Positions 43,413 through 52,282 of a stretch of DNA of 64,000 nt are shown here, piece after piece. Position 1 is the first letter of the stretch, and each line of letters begins with the position of its first letter. A program made the translations under genes and the position numbers. This DNA comes from Chryseobacterium sp. KLBC 52 (GTDB lineage Bacteria; Bacteroidota; Bacteroidia; Flavobacteriales; Weeksellaceae), in contig NZ_QDFZ01000001.1 in the NCBI RefSeq assembly GCF_003347605.1, positions 248,001 through 312,000 of the forward strand, read 5' to 3'. The notes under the pieces are model-generated. The model did not search any database. It was given only the letters and a program-made list of their open reading frames with translations, and was not told the DNA's origin.

Positions 43413-45182
43413 ATGACTTCAAAGGAAAAAGTTGCTGCGCTTCGTGAAGAAATGCAGAAAAATAATGTTGATGCATTTATAGTATATTCTGCAGATCCGC
43501 ATATGAGCGAATACCTTCCTGAAGAATGGCAGGAGAGAGCCTGGCTGTCAGGTTTCTTAGGTTCTGCCGGTTTTGTGGTGATTACCAAAGACAAAGGCGG
43601 ACTTTGGACAGACGGAAGATACTTTACACAAGCTGCTATTGAACTGGAAGGTTCCGGAATTGATCTTTTTAAAGATGGAATGGAAGGAACTCCCAATTAT
43701 ATCGACTGGATTATTTCAGAAATTCCGGCAGGCGGTAAAGTGGCAGTAAATGCTGTTGCAGCTTCTCATGCCAACTGGGAACTGCTTTCTCAGAAATTCA
43801 ATTCCAAAAATATTACCCTGGCAGATGCTCCGCTTTTAAAAGAAGTATGGAAAGACAGAGGAACTCCGTCTGCTAACCCTATTTTCGTACATCCGGTAGA
43901 AAGAGCGGGTAAATCAGTATCCGATAAAATCTCTGCGATTCGTCAGAAAATGGAAGAGCAGGAAGCTACCGTACACATTATCTCAAGTCTGGATGATGTC
44001 GCATGGACACTGAATCTGAGAGGAAGCGATGTAGAAAGCAATCCTGTATTCTTAGGATACATTGTGATTACTAAAAACGACGCTGTTCTGTTCACAGGAT
44101 TAGAGAAAATGGAAGTGGCAGCCAGAAAACAAATGGATGATTCCTTTGTAAAAATGATGCCTTACGAAGAATTTTATAATTATCTGAAGACCTTCAAAAA
44201 CGAAAAAGTGCTGGTTTCTCCAAACAGCAACCAACAGATTTTTGAAACATTAAAATCAGATAATCAGTTTATCAAAGCTCCGGTACCCGGCAATCTGATG
44301 AAAGCCCAGAAAAATGAAGCTGAACTGAATGGTTTCAGAACCGTAATGATAAGAGACGGAGTAGCAATGGTGAAATTCCTTTATTGGCTAACACACAATG
44401 CAGGAAAAGAAGCCATGAATGAATATTCTATCGGACAAAAACTGAGAGGCTTCCGTGCAGAAGGTGAAAATTTTGTAGGAGAAAGTTTCGGGTCTATCGT
44501 AGGATATAAAGATAATGGTGCTATTATGCACTATTCTGCCAAAAAAGAAGGAAGCAAAGAAGTAACCAACGAGGAAACTATTCTGGTAGATTCAGGAGGC
44601 CAGTACCTTGAAGGAACTACAGATATTACAAGAACTTTTGCCTTAGGAACCCCTTCGGAAGAGTTTAAAAGAAATTCAACATTGGTACTACAGGGATTGA
44701 TCCGTTTATCTATGGTGAAATTCCCGAAAGGTACAAAAGGAGTACAGCTTGATGCGATTGCAAGACTGCCGCTATGGATGGAAGGTAAAGATTTCAACCA
44801 CGGAACAGGACATGGAGTGGGAAGCTTCATGAATGTACACGAAGGACCACAAAACATAAGAAAAGATCTGAATCCTCAGGAACTTCTTCCAGGAATGGTA
44901 TGTTCCAATGAACCGGGTTACTATCTTGAAGGGCACTATGGAATTCGTCACGAAAACCTGATTGCCGTAAAAGAAGCAGAAACAACAATCCACGGAACGT
45001 TCTATGAATTTGAAACATTAACATTCTGTCCGTTCTTCAAAGATACAGTGGTAAAAGAAATCCTTTCAGAAAGCGAAATCGCATGGCTGAACGGATACCA
45101 TAAAACATGTGAAGAAAAGCTTGCTCCATACCTGGAAGGAGAAGTTAAAGAATGGTTCCTTCAATCGGTAAGCCCTCTTTAA
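43413..45182 (+). CDS. Xaa-Pro aminopeptidase (peptidase M24B)
   Basis: 589 aa, the large three-domain cytosolic type related to eukaryotic XPNPEP1. It removes N-terminal residues preceding proline. Two creatinase-like N-terminal domains (about 1-300) precede the pita-bread catalytic domain. Metal ligands are visible: Asp in VDSGGQYLEGTTDITRTFAL, His in FNHGTGHGVGSF, and Glu in SNEPGYYLEGHYGIRHEN, with a final Glu in FYEFETLTFCPF. Initiation is at ATG 43413; upstream only a weak TAACTTTC -7-like box is seen. Monocistronic, with a terminator downstream. Confidence 0.95.
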   Translation: MTSKEKVAALREEMQKNNVDAFIVYSADPHMSEYLPEEWQERAWLSGFLGSAGFVVITKDKGGLWTDGRYFTQAAIELEGSGIDLFKDGMEGTPNYIDWIISEIPAGGKVAVNAVAASHANWELLSQKFNSKNITLADAPLLKEVWKDRGTPSANPIFVHPVERAGKSVSDKISAIRQKMEEQEATVHIISSLDDVAWTLNLRGSDVESNPVFLGYIVITKNDAVLFTGLEKMEVAARKQMDDSFVKMMPYEEFYNYLKTFKNEKVLVSPNSNQQIFETLKSDNQFIKAPVPGNLMKAQKNEAELNGFRTVMIRDGVAMVKFLYWLTHNAGKEAMNEYSIGQKLRGFRAEGENFVGESFGSIVGYKDNGAIMHYSAKKEGSKEVTNEETILVDSGGQYLEGTTDITRTFALGTPSEEFKRNSTLVLQGLIRLSMVKFPKGTKGVQLDAIARLPLWMEGKDFNHGTGHGVGSFMNVHEGPQNIRKDLNPQELLPGMVCSNEPGYYLEGHYGIRHENLIAVKEAETTIHGTFYEFETLTFCPFFKDTVVKEILSESEIAWLNGYHKTCEEKLAPYLEGEVKEWFLQSVSPL

Positions 45183-45266
45183 TACAATCAATGGTGGAAA
45201 GTGAATGGAAATCATCACTTTAAACCTTGAATGATAAACATTAAACTGAATATTGTTAGATAATCC

Positions 45267-45307
45267 AAAAGTCCTGTAAGGTATTTCCTGCAGGGCTTTT
45301 CTTTTTA
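45267..45307 (+). terminator. terminator of the aminopeptidase gene
   Basis: AAGTCCTGTA (45269-45278) pairs with TGCAGGGCTT (45289-45298), with two G-U pairs, followed by a T-rich tail. Confidence 0.7.
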
Positions 45308-45372
45308 TACAACCGTATTTTTACGGATATAATTACAGGGATTCCACTGATGCATAAAAAATAGGGTTCACC

Positions 45373-45466
45373 TATCTTTGTTACAACAAAACATCATTCA
45401 TATCTTCATAAATAACTCAAGTAAATTCAAAACGGTAGATCATCTCGTCCTGAGATGATTTTTTTT
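45373..45466 (+). ncRNA. candidate small RNA or orphan leader
   Basis: An exact -7 box TATCTTTG (45373-45380) is followed by a ~60-base A-rich stretch with no ATG. A strong intrinsic terminator comes next: ATCATCTC (45439-45446), GAGATGAT (45452-45459) and T8. A promoter and terminator with nothing coding between them suggest a transcript of roughly 80 nt. The -33 element is not convincing. Confidence 0.35.
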
Positions 45467-45565
45467 GTTTTCAATGGGAATCAGGCGAATCTATTTGATT
45501 TAAAAATATTTAAACTGATTGATATAAAAACGCAAAGAATCTATTAAAGGATTTTATTTTTAAGG

Positions 45566-45637
45566 GGGCTTCGACAAAGTCGATGATGAAGCTATATAGC
45601 TATGCATGAGCTTAGAAAGAATCAATGAAATTGATTC
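45566..45637. repeat. cluster of short inverted repeats
   Basis: CGACAAAGTCG (45572-45582) within GCTTC...GAAGC, the palindrome GCTATATAGC (45591-45600), and GAATCAAT-GAA-ATTGATTC (45619-45637) follow one another about 110 bases before the Crp/Fnr gene. Confidence 0.5.
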
Positions 45638-45745
45638 CGTCTTTGCCCTCTGTACATTAAAACTCTGCAAAAATTAAAACTCTGCGTTTATAAACAACAT
45701 TTCCTCCATCTTTTTATTTATTTTCGCTGAAACTTATTTGATATC

Positions 45746-46312
45746 ATGGAACGTGACTATTTTCGAAGCTTTAATCTGTTCTCAGAAGATGAAATTGAAG
45801 AATTTCTGAAGTTTTCTGAATTCAGAATTATCCGTAAAAATGATTATTTCATACAGGAAGGAGAGTTTTGTAAGGAAGTAGGCTTGGTGAAGTCTGGTAT
45901 TTTCCGTTCTTTTTATACTTCTGACGAGGGAAAAGATATGACATATTGCTTCAGGTTTCCCAATCATATGATCGCTGCGTATTCCTCATTTGTCTCCGGA
46001 TGTCCCAGCAAAGAAAGTATGCAGGCTATTACCAATGCTGAAGTGATTATCATTAAAAAAGAAGCGGTAGATGAACTGGTGAAGAAGAGCATAAACTGGA
46101 CAAAATTTTTAAAGATTATTGCAGAACAGGAATATCTTGAACTTGAAACACGGTTTTTTCAGCTTCAGAGAGACAGCGCAGCCCAACGGTATGAAACATT
46201 AGTAAAGAGTCATCCTGATTATATTCAAAACATTCCATTGCAATATCTGGCTTCCTACCTTGGCATTACTCAACGCCACCTGAGCCGTATCAGAAAGGAA
46301 ATTTCTTTTTAG
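45746..46312 (+). CDS. Crp/Fnr-family transcriptional regulator
   Basis: 188 aa. The N-terminal cyclic-nucleotide-binding fold includes IIRKNDYFIQEGEFCKEVGL and VKSGIFRSFYTSDEGKDMTY. The C-terminal winged helix (LQYLASYLGITQRHLSRIRK) is shorter than in E. coli Crp, as is normal for the Bacteroidetes clade. The cAMP-binding arginine/glutamate set is not evident, so the ligand is unclear. It lies 53 bases upstream of the dehydrogenase-like gene, which has its own -7 box; it may regulate that operon. Confidence 0.9.
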   Translation: MERDYFRSFNLFSEDEIEEFLKFSEFRIIRKNDYFIQEGEFCKEVGLVKSGIFRSFYTSDEGKDMTYCFRFPNHMIAAYSSFVSGCPSKESMQAITNAEVIIIKKEAVDELVKKSINWTKFLKIIAEQEYLELETRFFQLQRDSAAQRYETLVKSHPDYIQNIPLQYLASYLGITQRHLSRIRKEISF

Positions 46313-46345
46313 ACATTTGTCCTGCTTATTGAAACAGCAGCGCTC

Positions 46346-46353
46346 TACTTTTG
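46346..46353 (+). promoter_or_regulatory. -7 box for the saccharopine-dehydrogenase-like gene
   Basis: TACTTTTG matches TAnnTTTG and ends 12 bases before the ATG at 46366, implying a very short leader. Confidence 0.45.
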
Positions 46354-46365
46354 TCAAAAAAAGTT

Positions 46366-47388
46366 ATGGAGCAAAATATTTTAATTATCGGAGGAAATGG
46401 ATTGGTAGGAAAGACAATTTCCCGAATCCTGAAATCAAGAAATCCTAATGTTACTGTTTTTATCGGGGGCAGAAAAGGTGGAAAAACAGATAAAGACCTG
46501 AAGATTGATGTTACAGACCCTTCCTCTTTTAAAATTATTTCCGAAAAAAAAATACACCTCATCATTCTTTCTGTGAATGATAAAGAAGACCATGTACTAC
46601 GTTTTGCCATTGATCATCAAATAGATTATCTGGATATTACAAAACCTACTCCGGCTTTGGTGAAAGCTTATGATATCGCACAAAAATCAGATGTAAACAG
46701 CAGAATTGTTTTCAGTTCAGGATGGATGGGCGGGATTGTCCCGGGATTGGCTAATATACTTTCGGACTCAGGAGATATTAATGAAGTAAAACTCTTTGTC
46801 TATTATTCCGTAAAAGATCTTGCAGGTGAGAGTTCGGCTCACTTTATGGCAGAAAATGTAGCCGTTCCTTTTGTTCATTATAAGAATGATAAACCTGTTT
46901 CTATACGGCATTTTCTTGATACGGAAACCTTCAATTTTTCTTATGGAATCGGGCATAGAAGTGCCTATAATTTTGATGTTCCGGATCTGTACATTCTCAA
47001 TAAAGTGGAAAGGATTTCCGATGTGAGTGTGAAGATGACCTACAATTCAAAATTTATTACCTGGCTGCTGGGAGCATTTCAATATCTCAGAATCTACAGT
47101 ATTTTGTCTTTAAAAGAACGAAAAATGATTTTTGGATCCAGTGGTAACGGAGATCAGGCGGTCTTTGAAATTGTAGTTGATGACCCGTCAGGACAAAAGA
47201 GACTGAGTTTGCAGAGTGAAAAAGGGCAGGCGGAATTAACCGCTTTATCTGCTGTTCTGCATACCGAAGAACTGTTGAGAAATCCTCATGAAAACAAGGT
47301 GTATTTCAGTCATCAGCTGCATGAACCTTTATCATTAATGGCACAGCTTAATGCCTATGATTCTATCAATATTAATGTGAAATCATGA
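46366..47388 (+). CDS. saccharopine dehydrogenase-like NAD(P)-binding protein
   Basis: 340 aa from ATG 46366; an in-frame TTG at 46351 overlaps the promoter and is rejected. The N-terminus has a Rossmann fold (ILIIGGNGLVGKTISRILKS) with GxxGLVGK replacing the classical GxGxxG, then VTVFIGGRKGGKTDKDLKID. The rest fits the saccharopine dehydrogenase/trans-acting enoyl reductase superfamily (GWMGGIVPGLANIL). Its specific substrate is unknown. It overlaps the next gene by four bases (ATGA), suggesting the two oxidoreductases work in one pathway. Confidence 0.82.
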   Translation: MEQNILIIGGNGLVGKTISRILKSRNPNVTVFIGGRKGGKTDKDLKIDVTDPSSFKIISEKKIHLIILSVNDKEDHVLRFAIDHQIDYLDITKPTPALVKAYDIAQKSDVNSRIVFSSGWMGGIVPGLANILSDSGDINEVKLFVYYSVKDLAGESSAHFMAENVAVPFVHYKNDKPVSIRHFLDTETFNFSYGIGHRSAYNFDVPDLYILNKVERISDVSVKMTYNSKFITWLLGAFQYLRIYSILSLKERKMIFGSSGNGDQAVFEIVVDDPSGQKRLSLQSEKGQAELTALSAVLHTEELLRNPHENKVYFSHQLHEPLSLMAQLNAYDSININVKS

Positions 47389-47963
47389 AAAAAATAGCCA
47401 TTATCAACGGACATCCGAATCAAGACTCTTTTAATTTTGGAGTGGCAGAAGCTTATAGATTGGGAGCCTCAGAAACGGGAGCAGAAGTGAGGGAAATCGT
47501 TATACGGGATCTCAACTTCAATCCCAATTTACAGTTCGGATATCAGAAAAGAATGGAGCTTGAACCGGATTTGCTGAAAGCCTGGGAAATTATTCAATGG
47601 GCAGATCATTTGGTATGGGTACATCCGGTGTGGTGGGGAGGATTTCCTGCCATAATGAAAGGATTTATAGACCGGCTTTTTTTACCGGGAATGGCTTATA
47701 AATACCGTGAAAATTCGGTATGGTGGGACAAGCTTTTAAAAGATAAAACAGCCCATATCATAACAACATTAGACCAGCCGGGATGGTATTACCGTCTGTT
47801 CTTTGGCAGACCAAGCGTAAATCAGCTCAGGAAATCTATCCTGGAATACTGTGGGGTAAAGCCGGTGAAGGTGACTTATATTGGAATTATCAGGAATTCT
47901 AAAGAGGAGCAGCGTTCCAAATGGTTGAAAAAAGTCAAGGGGCTAGGAAGGAAACAGAAATAA
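47385..47963 (+). CDS. NAD(P)H-dependent flavodoxin-fold oxidoreductase (NQO/KefG-like)
   Basis: 192 aa, Flavodoxin_2 family. It opens MKKIAIINGHPNQDSFNFGV (flavin phosphate loop). It carries the signature ADHLVWVHPVWWGGFPAIMK, then GFIDRLFLPGMAYKY and TTLDQPGWYYRLFFGRPSV, close to the NAD(P)H:quinone oxidoreductase group. Start overlaps the dehydrogenase-like gene by four bases. A hairpin at 47996-48037 ends the unit. Confidence 0.9.
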   Translation: MKKIAIINGHPNQDSFNFGVAEAYRLGASETGAEVREIVIRDLNFNPNLQFGYQKRMELEPDLLKAWEIIQWADHLVWVHPVWWGGFPAIMKGFIDRLFLPGMAYKYRENSVWWDKLLKDKTAHIITTLDQPGWYYRLFFGRPSVNQLRKSILEYCGVKPVKVTYIGIIRNSKEEQRSKWLKKVKGLGRKQK

Positions 47964-47995
47964 CCGCACAATATTTTTAGGTATTGAACAATGAT

Positions 47996-48037
47996 AACTT
48001 TATCCGGTAATAATTGTTTTTATTATCAGATAAAGTT
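47996..48037. terminator. long hairpin between convergent genes
   Basis: AACTTTATC (47996-48004) and GATAAAGTT (48029-48037) are perfect arms, with further pairing of TAATAA and TTATTA inside. Confidence 0.5.
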
Positions 48038-48089
48038 TCATTATTAAAGAAATTATTTAAACGTATCAAAAAAATAGGATATATATTAA

Positions 48090-48204
48090 AACCATGAAGA
48101 AGGATTAAGAAATAAAGTATAATTAAGATGAATCATTCTGATTTTTAAGCTTAAAGCGAAGCTTATCTTAATACTCTCAACACCTTAATACAATCTTAAT
48201 GGTT
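48090..48204. repeat. MITE-like element, copy 2 (115 bp)
   Basis: Left end AACCATGAAG (one mismatch to the 10-bp terminal repeat), right end CTTAATGGTT. It aligns with the reverse complement of 4974-5086, sharing blocks such as TTAAGATGAATCATTCTGAT and AGCGAAGCT. Located between convergent genes. Confidence 0.75.
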
Positions 48205-48245
48205 CAATAAATAAAAGTTTAAAGTAAGTACTCTTTTCCCCATTT

Positions 48246-48968
48246 TTACAATCCTTTTTTACCCTCAATCCAATACGCCTGTGATTTGATACATTTTGGT
48301 GATACGCCTCTGGCTTTAAGAAATTTTCTGATCAAAGACATACGTTCTCCGTTTCCTGTAAGATAAAACACAACTTCATCATCAGAAATAGATTCTTTTT
48401 CTTCTCTCAGAAAGTCATTCAAAGCTTCAATCATTCTCATGGTATTTTTTTTGGGACAGTGATACCCATATAAATTCAGTTTTTCAAGAGCAGAACACTC
48501 ATCCAGCTCATGCAGGCAAATGAATAAAGAACCGGATTCCTCTACGGCTTCCTTGATCGAAAGCGAACTTCCCAAAGAAGTTTCATCCCCTACAGAAAAA
48601 TGAATTTTGGCATTGGAAGCAAAGAATTGTTTCCCTCTGGGCATTAAAAGTTTGATAGAATCTCCTTTTGTCAGCCGCGTTACAAAATAACTTCCTGCAG
48701 CGGACCTGTCATGCAAATGAAACAAAACATCGAAAGTTCCTGCTTCTTTGTTAAAATTAAAAGGAGAATAATTCCTGAAATCCCTGTCGTTGATTCTTAT
48801 TCCGATGGCATAAGCAGGTTCATAAGGTACATCCTGTAATTCTGTTTCAAAGCGTATCAGTCGAAGATCATGGGTTATCTGTTCTATTTGGCTAACGGTG
48901 CATTCTTTAAATTTGGAGGACCAAACATTTTCTACGGTGTCATTGATCCATTTTGGCAGGCTTGGCAT
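48246..48968 (-). CDS. siderophore-interacting protein (FAD-binding ferric reductase)
   Basis: 240 aa. SIP-type flavoproteins reduce Fe3+ in imported ferric siderophores. The FAD-binding region reads DFRNYSPFNFNKEAGTFDVL and LHDRSAAGSYFVTRLTKGDS (R-x-Y/N-[ST] and GPAxxW-like motif variants). The NAD(P)H domain follows, with IHFSVGDETSLGSSLSI and VVFYLTGNGERMSLIRKFL. The C-terminal KSQAYWIEGKKGL matches the YWxxGK ending of the family. It is preceded by an AraC regulator on the same strand, a typical iron-uptake pairing. Confidence 0.9.
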   Translation of the reverse strand: MPSLPKWINDTVENVWSSKFKECTVSQIEQITHDLRLIRFETELQDVPYEPAYAIGIRINDRDFRNYSPFNFNKEAGTFDVLFHLHDRSAAGSYFVTRLTKGDSIKLLMPRGKQFFASNAKIHFSVGDETSLGSSLSIKEAVEESGSLFICLHELDECSALEKLNLYGYHCPKKNTMRMIEALNDFLREEKESISDDEVVFYLTGNGERMSLIRKFLKARGVSPKCIKSQAYWIEGKKGL

Positions 48969-49057
48969 AAATTATTTTTATTGCAAAGGACGTTGCAAAA
49001 TCAGAAAATAGCGATAGCGGTTTCGGGGAATTAATTGGACTATTCGTGGTTGAATAT

Positions 49058-49921
49058 CTATTGGTGTTGCTTTCGGAATTCTGATGGAGACTGGTCTTCC
49101 AGTTTGGAAAACAAACGGCTGAAATAGGTGTGATCACTATATCCCAGTTCATAAGCTACCTCTTTTATACTCAGATTGGTAAAGACCAGTAATCTTTTGG
49201 CTTCAATCAGAATTTCCTGGCGAATCCAGTGTTGTGCAGGCTTTCCTGTGACTTCACGAACGGTTTCCGTTAAATATCCTCTTGTGATATGTAAAGCTGC
49301 AGCATATTCAGATGGACTTTTCATGGTTTTAAAATCTTTCCGAACCAAAATCCTGAATGCTCTGGATAGCTGTAAGGCACGGTTTTCATCTGAAGCCGGA
49401 GAAATATTCTTCCGGGAATACATCAGAGCAAACATTCCAAGAAAAGCATTAAGCAGTGATTGAACGATGAGAAATCCTTCTTTAGTGGAAAGCATTTCGT
49501 TCGTATAGGATGCATGAAGCAAACTGGCTGTCGTATTAATCTTTTTAACAAGGCCTTTGTCCACAGACAACGGTTGTATGTCGCCCAGAGATTCATCAAA
49601 AAAAGAACGTACCGGGTCAGGAACAAGTTCTGCTTTTACCGCCACAAACCATCCGCAGACCTCTTTCATGAGAAGTCCCTGATGTACCTGCCCCGGCAAT
49701 ACACAGAAAATAGTGGAATCTTTGGCTTCAACCGTTTTGAAATCAACCATCATTCTTACATGGCCGCTTTCCATACAGGTGAAAATATAATGACTGTCCC
49801 GATGAATTCCTTTGTCCAGAAGAATATCCCCAGCTTCCTGAGTACGTTTATCCATTCTTTTGACATGGAACTGATGATGGGTAATACCGTTTAAATCATA
49901 GGTGGGAATGGTCTGTTTCAT
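49058..49921 (-). CDS. AraC-family transcriptional regulator upstream of the SIP gene
   Basis: 287 aa from ATG 49921. An N-terminal cupin-like half (FTCMESGHVRMMVDFKTVEA; FCVLPGQVHQGLL) senses a ligand. The C-terminal domain has two helix-turn-helices (PSEYAAALHITRGYLTETVR; IKEVAYELGYSDHTYFSRLF) and the closing SKLEDQSPSEFRK. It lies 89 bases upstream of the siderophore-interacting protein, which it probably activates. A minus-strand -7 box is at 49958-49965. The in-frame start at 49960 overlaps that box and is rejected. Confidence 0.9.
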   Translation of the reverse strand: MKQTIPTYDLNGITHHQFHVKRMDKRTQEAGDILLDKGIHRDSHYIFTCMESGHVRMMVDFKTVEAKDSTIFCVLPGQVHQGLLMKEVCGWFVAVKAELVPDPVRSFFDESLGDIQPLSVDKGLVKKINTTASLLHASYTNEMLSTKEGFLIVQSLLNAFLGMFALMYSRKNISPASDENRALQLSRAFRILVRKDFKTMKSPSEYAAALHITRGYLTETVREVTGKPAQHWIRQEILIEAKRLLVFTNLSIKEVAYELGYSDHTYFSRLFSKLEDQSPSEFRKQHQ

Positions 49922-49957
49922 CTTTAAACCTGTTGTGATGAGGATAATACGGAACAG

Positions 49958-49965
49958 CAAAATTA
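49958..49965 (-). promoter_or_regulatory. -7 box for the AraC gene
   Basis: Minus strand reads TAATTTTG, matching TAnnTTTG, 36 bases before the ATG at 49921. Confidence 0.4.
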
Positions 49966-50096
49966 CGTATTTTCACGGTTTTACATCCGGAATATTAATC
50001 TCAAATTCGCGGTGCATAACCATGATGCTTTCTTCAAGTCAGATTTTATATGAATATACACCGGAATTCGGAACAGAAAGAAACCTGTTCCGGATT

Positions 50097-50732
50097 TTAT
50101 TTTGCTTTTGAAAATGCCATTTTTATGGCTAAATAGGTTAATACACTGGCCATAAACCATTTCTGGACTTTTATCCAGACCGGATTATTGGAAAAGAATA
50201 CGGCAACTCTTGCAGCTGTTAATACAATGATAAAGTTGATGCTGAAGCTGATCAGAACCTGGATGACCCCAAGTTCCAGACTTTGGGTCAATATCGAACC
50301 ATACTCTGGTTTGATGAACTGAGGAAAGAAAGACAGGTAAAAAACAGCCACTTTCGGATTCAGGACATTTGTTAAAAAACCAATGGTGAAAAGCTTTTTG
50401 GGACTATCGTGAGCACCATTTTTATCAACATCAAAAATATTTCTGCTTTTCGGTTTTATAGCCTGATAAGCAAGATATAAAAGATAGACCGTTCCCAGTG
50501 TTTTAAGAATGGTATAAGCGAGGGGAACAGCCAGTAAAACAGCGGTGAGACCAAATGAAACCATGATGATATGGAATAAAAATCCACATACGACTCCTGC
50601 TAATGAGATAAACCCGGACTTTTTCCCCTGTGTTATAGACTTTGATATCAGATAAATCATATTAGGACCGGGGCTGATGACTAAAATGAGTGCAGCCAGT
50701 ATGAAAAATAGGAGCTCGTGGAATGGAATCAT
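50097..50732 (-). CDS. LysE-family amino-acid exporter
   Basis: 211 aa with six hydrophobic helices. The signature ALILVISPGPNMIYLISKSI is at the N-terminus (helix 1), with GFISLAGVVCGFLFHIIMVS and the central GFLTNVLNPKVAVFYLSFFP. These are the LysE/RhtB features. The family exports amino acids or homoserine lactones out of the cytoplasm; substrate is not predictable. A -7 box TATCTTTG (minus strand) is at 50767-50774. Confidence 0.93.
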   Translation of the reverse strand: MIPFHELLFFILAALILVISPGPNMIYLISKSITQGKKSGFISLAGVVCGFLFHIIMVSFGLTAVLLAVPLAYTILKTLGTVYLLYLAYQAIKPKSRNIFDVDKNGAHDSPKKLFTIGFLTNVLNPKVAVFYLSFFPQFIKPEYGSILTQSLELGVIQVLISFSINFIIVLTAARVAVFFSNNPVWIKVQKWFMASVLTYLAIKMAFSKAK

Positions 50733-50766
50733 GATCGTTCTTGTTTAAAGGAGAAGGTTTCCGGTG

Positions 50767-50774
50767 CAAAGATA
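50767..50774 (-). promoter_or_regulatory. -7 box for the LysE-family gene
   Basis: Minus strand reads TATCTTTG, an exact consensus, 34 bases before the ATG. Confidence 0.45.
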
Positions 50775-50937
50775 AGAGGTGTTCCTGATTTAATTTTATC
50801 AGAAACAGAAGAAAAATTCATTTTTATTCAATTAAATTTTATTTTCCACCTGAATGTGATTTAAAAAGAAATACCAGTCTCTTTTTTTTGTAAATTTCAA
50901 CGCATAAAATAATTATCATTCACAAATAAATATTATC

Positions 50938-51651
50938 ATGACTACTGAAAACATCTTTGAAGCTATCAGAAAATGGAAAAATCTTATTGATTCCTACAAA
51001 AACGGAATTGACAGGAATGGAGCAGAAATTTTGAATTATTTGAATCAGGGAACTCACTTCAGCGTTTCAGGTGAAGACATTGAACAATGGAAAAAAAATC
51101 TAGGAACCACAGAACCCCAAATGATTCATGCCTATGTGGGTGTTCATGAAGGTAAGCTGAAATTTTTCATGATCGATTCTAAAAGTGATAAAGATGCTCA
51201 TTTCAATACCATTGTTGTTAAAGACTTCTTAGTAGAATTCAGTGAATCAAAAATAGAAAGCAGCAATGACATCGTGATAGATGTTCCTCGCATTACTGCT
51301 GAATCAGCCATTAACCGTAACTTCAGGTGGAACATGTTTGGGACTTCCTGGATGCAGGCTCAGAAAACAGAAGATATTTTTCAACTGATTTCCATACCGT
51401 TTTCAGACTATGAGAATATTGGAATTACCGCAGGACAGACGTGTACCAGTTTCTTTGGACTTACAGATGATCTGGAAAGAAAAAATCCCGACTTCCCTTA
51501 TCATATCGAAATCATTACCGTGAAAAGTCTGGCCATTAATCATATGAGCGAGACTGCTGAAAATTATTCCACACCAAGACCTCCTTTTACGATTATTGAT
51601 ACTCTTAATGACTATCAACTTCTGAAGCAAAGTACCAGTGTTGTCGTATAA
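50938..51651 (+). CDS. hypothetical protein, first gene of the sensor-kinase operon
   Basis: 237 aa, soluble and acidic, no signal peptide or membrane helix. The N-terminal third is helical (FEAIRKWKNLIDSYKNGIDR); the middle is beta-rich (MIHAYVGVHEGKLKFFMIDS; DIVIDVPRITAESAINRNFR). I recognise no family. It overlaps the following membrane-sensor gene by 14 bases, so it is coupled to a two-component system. It could be a sensory partner, but nothing in the sequence shows this. The operon converges on the R-body locus. Confidence 0.75.
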   Translation: MTTENIFEAIRKWKNLIDSYKNGIDRNGAEILNYLNQGTHFSVSGEDIEQWKKNLGTTEPQMIHAYVGVHEGKLKFFMIDSKSDKDAHFNTIVVKDFLVEFSESKIESSNDIVIDVPRITAESAINRNFRWNMFGTSWMQAQKTEDIFQLISIPFSDYENIGITAGQTCTSFFGLTDDLERKNPDFPYHIEIITVKSLAINHMSETAENYSTPRPPFTIIDTLNDYQLLKQSTSVVV

Positions 51652-52282
51652 CAGCTTATCCCTTTATTTACAAATTATCATTAATCTCGTCTTGTGTACC
51701 GGATTGATTGTATTGATAAAAGAAAGGATTAAAACAAAACTTCCTGTGATTATATTGCTCTCAGGAGAATTGATGCTGGAGCTGACGGATTTAACGGACC
51801 GGCTGATGAAAGTAAATGCACTCAATACTTACAATTATATATTGAGCCAGTTTTTTGGTTTGATGATTCTTACAGTAATTTATAACCATTATTATATCCA
51901 GCTTTCCCGCACATTAAGAGGGATTGTCTATTGTTATGCTGTTCTGGTGTTGATTACGAATGTATTATATGTGCAAAATGATAGGCAGGTTACATTTTAT
52001 TCCAATATTGTCTCCAGTATTATCATCTGTAGTTATGCTGCTGCTTATTTTATGAAAGTCATCAGGGAGGGGAGGGCAGACAGGGATATGTTTATCGGGA
52101 ACATCATCGTTTTTCTGTTTTTCTCTATAGAATGTGTTATTTCCACTACCTTTAATTTTTTAATCAGCAATCATCTGAACTGGGTAGCGCCTATCTGGCT
52201 TTTTAGAGGCATTCTGCTATTGTCTTTTTATCTTGCTTTTATTAATCTGGGATGGGGCGTTGGGAAAATCAGGATCAGATAG
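51638..52282 (+). CDS. multi-pass membrane protein coupled to the histidine kinase
   Basis: 214 aa, six to seven hydrophobic helices from end to end (LYLQIIINLVLCTGLIVLI; LRGIVYCYAVLVLITNVLYV; WLFRGILLLSFYLAFINLGW). The length and helix count resemble a 7TM-type sensory module without catalytic domain. It overlaps its upstream gene by 14 bases and the kinase gene by 31. The kinase has only one membrane helix of its own, so this protein may be its separate input domain. That role is inference. Confidence 0.75.
   Translation: MLSYNSLSLYLQIIINLVLCTGLIVLIKERIKTKLPVIILLSGELMLELTDLTDRLMKVNALNTYNYILSQFFGLMILTVIYNHYYIQLSRTLRGIVYCYAVLVLITNVLYVQNDRQVTFYSNIVSSIIICSYAAAYFMKVIREGRADRDMFIGNIIVFLFFSIECVISTTFNFLISNHLNWVAPIWLFRGILLLSFYLAFINLGWGVGKIRIR

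Larger units (their letters stand above)
45183..45745. other. 563-bp intergenic region with two terminators, a possible sRNA and a hairpin cluster
   Basis: From left: terminator of the aminopeptidase gene (45267-45307), a -7 box followed ~60 bases later by another intrinsic terminator (45373-45466), and a cluster of small inverted repeats (45566-45637). No protein-coding gene is credible. Confidence 0.6.

Noticed and set aside
49460..49894. 144-aa plus-strand frame
   Set aside because: Antisense to the AraC gene with intact helix-turn-helix motifs.
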